Positions 21,925 through 23,996 of a DNA stretch of 23,996 nt are shown here, piece after piece; position 1 is the stretch's first letter; each line of letters begins with the position of its first letter. The DNA is taken from positions 1 through 23,996 of the forward strand of contig CAZVWV010000045.1 of assembly GCA_964631745.1 (NCBI GenBank), written 5' to 3'. Under the pieces are notes generated by a model that searched no databases, was not told the DNA's origin, and saw nothing but the letters and a program-made list of their open reading frames with translations. The translations under genes and the position numbers were made by a program. Origin of the DNA: CAZVWV01 sp964631745 (GTDB lineage Bacteria; Bdellovibrionota_C; UBA2361; JBGSMV01).

Positions 21925-23523
21925 CTAAAAACTGCGGATCATAGACCGGGCAACCAAAAGGGCGCTGGCCTGCAAGGCCAGCGTCAAAACCCCAATCACC
22001 CAGGGGCTCAACCCAAACCAGGCAGAGAAGAGCAATAACGCACCTAGGCATAATGTGGCTAAAGCAAACGTCCGTTCTAAAAACGCACTCCTACGCAACG
22101 TTCGCCAGGCTTTATGGCCCCCTAGCAAAGTTTGGTCGAAGAAGGTCAGATCCCAATCATTGAGTTGAAAAGTTAACCGATTAAACGGCCCAACCGTAAA
22201 ATCCGCAAACTCCTGCGCCCGCTCAGGGAGCTTATCGGTTGCAAGCAGCGCAAGCGGTTTAAGCGACATGAGTTTTTCGCGATAGAGTTGTGGAGTTAAA
22301 CCGAGCACCAGGTCGTCGTACTTAAAACCAACTTGCTCCGCTAGTACATCAACTTGCTCCGGCGTCTCCACAGAAAAAAGTTTGGCTTTAATACCGAATC
22401 GTCTAGCCAGTCCTTTGGCGTATCCCATGGCATTCATTTCAAATTGCAGATATCCAACCAGCTCCTCGTTTAAAGCGACATACCAAACGAATTTAGAGGA
22501 TTTGGTGTTTAACTCAGAGGCCTGTAAATACACGCCACGCTCGATTAAAAAATCCTCGTTCCCAATGCTGAATTCAGCTCCAGAGATATTGGCGCTAATA
22601 CCACCGCTCTTGTAAGTCTGAAAATTGCCCAGGTTTAACGGATCGATGCGGCTCAACCCTTTAGCTAGGTCCTCACAGAGCGAGACAAACGGCTCTTCGT
22701 CGATGCGAGCAAAGATATTTATCAAGGCGAGCTTCAGTCCAGATTCATCCAAGCGACTATCAAGCAGCTGAAACTTTATCAATTTGGCCTTGCCGAATCT
22801 CCAAATTGTATCCAGGACCATCAATTTCACACGCCGCACTGCAGACAGGACAGTCGCTGAGCGAATCATGGCCCCCTCAAAGAACAGCTTCAAAACCGTA
22901 ACTTGCCGCAGCAGTATCGTCATGGGCACCAAGTAAACCATACCAGAGATCGCCAATAACGATGCCCCAACTAAGACTCCTCTTAAAATCTCGCCGGTTG
23001 AGATGATTGACGAGATCGAACCAAAGAGCGAAAGAAATAAAATTACAGTGAGAAAGTTGCTGGCTTTACTTCCCAAGCTTTTGGAATTTTCAGTGATTTC
23101 CTTCAGTATCCCCCGAAAATGCGCGAGAAAATAAGCTATGGTGCTCTCGGCGGTAGGGACCTCAACTCTATACCGCAAGGTTCCCTGCGAAACGCGCGTG
23201 CCCGCGAAAAGCTTATCACCCTTTAATTTAAAGCGCTCAACGGCCTGCGGCCCAAGCCCTCTCTCTGAAACCGTGGCAACTCCCTCTTCAACAATGCCAT
23301 CACATTTTACAAGCTCGCCAGTCTTCACTTCTACTCTTGAATATAATTCCGCCGATCCATCCAATGAGCGGGCTGGGTCAAGTTTAGAAGACAAGGCAGA
23401 AAAGGTCGGATTTAGTATCTGGCGTTGAATCAAACAGACCAGATTTAGAATAATAATGTTGGTCGAAATCTCTTGTAGGTAGGGGCCCGAAGTTAGCTGT
23501 AAAGCCGCCCCGGCAAGGCCCAA
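21925..23523 (-). CDS. P1B-type ATPase-like membrane protein lacking all catalytic motifs (main part)
   Basis: Numbered from the TTG at 23523, the layout is that of a heavy-metal (P1B) ATPase. An actuator-like domain (65-125) has VKTGELVKCDGIV and GDKLFAGTRVSQG. Two helices follow (155-205), then P- and N-like domains with GGISANISGAEFSIGNEDFL and ELVGYLQ, and a final helix pair (484-525). The catalytic signatures are gone. TGE in the actuator is SERGLGPQ; the membrane CPC is ISGMVYLVP (192-200). The phosphorylation motif DKTGT is DTIWR, though Asp238 remains; TGD is SVE, and GDGxND is absent. This may be a pseudoenzyme with a non-transport role or an old decaying gene. The true N-terminus lies in another frame upstream, joined at an A7 tract. 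Confidence 0.8.
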   Translation of the reverse strand: MGLAGAALQLTSGPYLQEISTNIIILNLVCLIQRQILNPTFSALSSKLDPARSLDGSAELYSRVEVKTGELVKCDGIVEEGVATVSERGLGPQAVERFKLKGDKLFAGTRVSQGTLRYRVEVPTAESTIAYFLAHFRGILKEITENSKSLGSKASNFLTVILFLSLFGSISSIISTGEILRGVLVGASLLAISGMVYLVPMTILLRQVTVLKLFFEGAMIRSATVLSAVRRVKLMVLDTIWRFGKAKLIKFQLLDSRLDESGLKLALINIFARIDEEPFVSLCEDLAKGLSRIDPLNLGNFQTYKSGGISANISGAEFSIGNEDFLIERGVYLQASELNTKSSKFVWYVALNEELVGYLQFEMNAMGYAKGLARRFGIKAKLFSVETPEQVDVLAEQVGFKYDDLVLGLTPQLYREKLMSLKPLALLATDKLPERAQEFADFTVGPFNRLTFQLNDWDLTFFDQTLLGGHKAWRTLRRSAFLERTFALATLCLGALLLFSAWFGLSPWVIGVLTLALQASALLVARSMIRSF

Positions 23524-23869
23524 GTATAAGACTCCAAAAATCAGGCAGCTCAGCCCGTCCGGGGAAACAGATAAAGCTTTTATGTCGCGCCAAAAAAACT
23601 GCCAATAAGAGAAGGTGTGGGAGAGTCGTTGCCAATGCCACCACCGACAAGATCATGCCAAGTAGATACTCGAACTGGGAGGTACTGTGCGGGAAATACC
23701 CCGTGAGCTTCAAGGCCACAAAGATGAAAAGGAAAACTGCCGCCCCAATACCAGAGCTAATTGAAAGCATCGGGTCTACGGAAGAACGCGGCTGCGGAAA
23801 AACCTTAGGAGATTCGTTGGTGATATCCTGATTATCAAACTGCTGCTTTGAGCTTGTTAAAACTGCCAT
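23384..23869 (-). pseudogene. N-terminal part of the P1B ATPase-like gene, in a different frame (frameshift at 23592-23598)
   Basis: The ATG at 23869, with GGGGCGGG upstream, opens a frame with a polar N-terminus (MAVLTSSKQQFDNQ) and two membrane helices (ISSGIGAAVFLFIFVALKLTGYF; FEYLLGMILSVVALATTLPHLLLLAVF). After about residue 95 it turns into an unlikely sequence ending at 23384. The other frame carries natural P1B-like sequence from the same point (FWRDIKALSV, then PDGLSCLIFGVLYLG). Removing one base from the run of seven A (23592-23598, plus strand) joins the frames into about 650 residues with eight helices. No CxxC metal-binding domain is present. Sequencing error, slippage-based expression and a real mutation cannot be separated here. 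Confidence 0.7.
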
Positions 23870-23905
23870 GTCCCGCCCCAGATCGCTTAATCCTCGCAAG
23901 ACTGT

Positions 23906-23914
23906 ATTCTAGCA
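23906..23914 (-). promoter_or_regulatory. Extended -10 promoter of the P-type ATPase-like gene
   Basis: On the minus strand TGCTAGAAT is an extended -10 (TGnTAnAAT), 36 bases before the ATG at 23869. The leader would be about 30 bases and include GGGGCGGG as ribosome binding site. It falls between the ATG and any longer start. The remaining bases to 23996 show no gene. Confidence 0.5.
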
Positions 23915-23996
23915 GGACAGAATAAAATAACGCTATCTTAAATCTATCGCCGTGCGGGCCTATTCAGCGCAATTAATGCAGCTAGCGTAGTGATTC

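Noticed and set aside
1..23996. CRISPR arrays, rRNA genes and insertion sequences
   Set aside because: No regularly spaced repeats, rRNA-like segments or transposase frames were seen on either strand.

Overview
The window is a mid-GC chromosomal segment from a Gram-negative bacterium. The evidence is several lipoproteins with lipoboxes, a PlsB-type acyltransferase, an HtrA-type periplasmic protease and a signal-anchored M48 protease. A histone-fold protein of the kind described in Bdellovibrio, a RelA/SpoT-rpoZ-mutL-miaA-accA gene cluster and a tail-anchored Ser/Thr kinase suggest a deltaproteobacterial or Bdellovibrionota-like lineage. That placement is an inference; no rRNA is present to settle it.

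Layout. Positions 1-97 hold the possible end of a gene, followed by a DUF971 gene (+). From 8252 down to 686 runs a tightly packed six-gene minus-strand operon: rpoZ, relA/spoT, htrA-like, mutL, miaA, accA. The gaps are 2 to 19 bases. It joins transcription, stringent response, periplasmic protein quality control, mismatch repair, tRNA modification and fatty-acid synthesis. Upstream lies a Phd/VapC-type toxin-antitoxin pair with a near-consensus promoter and a palindrome between its -35 and -10. A membrane-anchored SH3 protein (-) then diverges from a lipoprotein-plsB-lipoprotein operon (+). Next come two small genes, including a DUF5658 membrane protein, and an Rrf2 regulator with a palindrome at its promoter. 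An SH3 protein plus M48 lipoprotease pair (-) and the Ser/Thr kinase (-) follow.

From 19264 onward the window is less ordinary. A 178-bp near-complete inverted repeat (19329-19506) sits between the kinase and tRNA-Pro(CGG). Two co-directional genes of unknown family (19847-21047) are followed by a histone-fold protein with an unusual acidic repeat tail and a strong terminator. The right end (minus strand) holds a P1B-ATPase-like membrane protein that has lost every catalytic motif I could align. It is also split by an A7 homopolymer frameshift, and it is followed by a small conserved-looking hypothetical gene.

The best candidates for something undescribed are the catalytically dead P-type ATPase, the 178-bp rod-like hairpin, and the histone gene with its two unknown neighbours. 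A cross-cutting pattern is that several first genes have a -10 box 6-9 bases before the ATG and no Shine-Dalgarno, which suggests leaderless transcripts.
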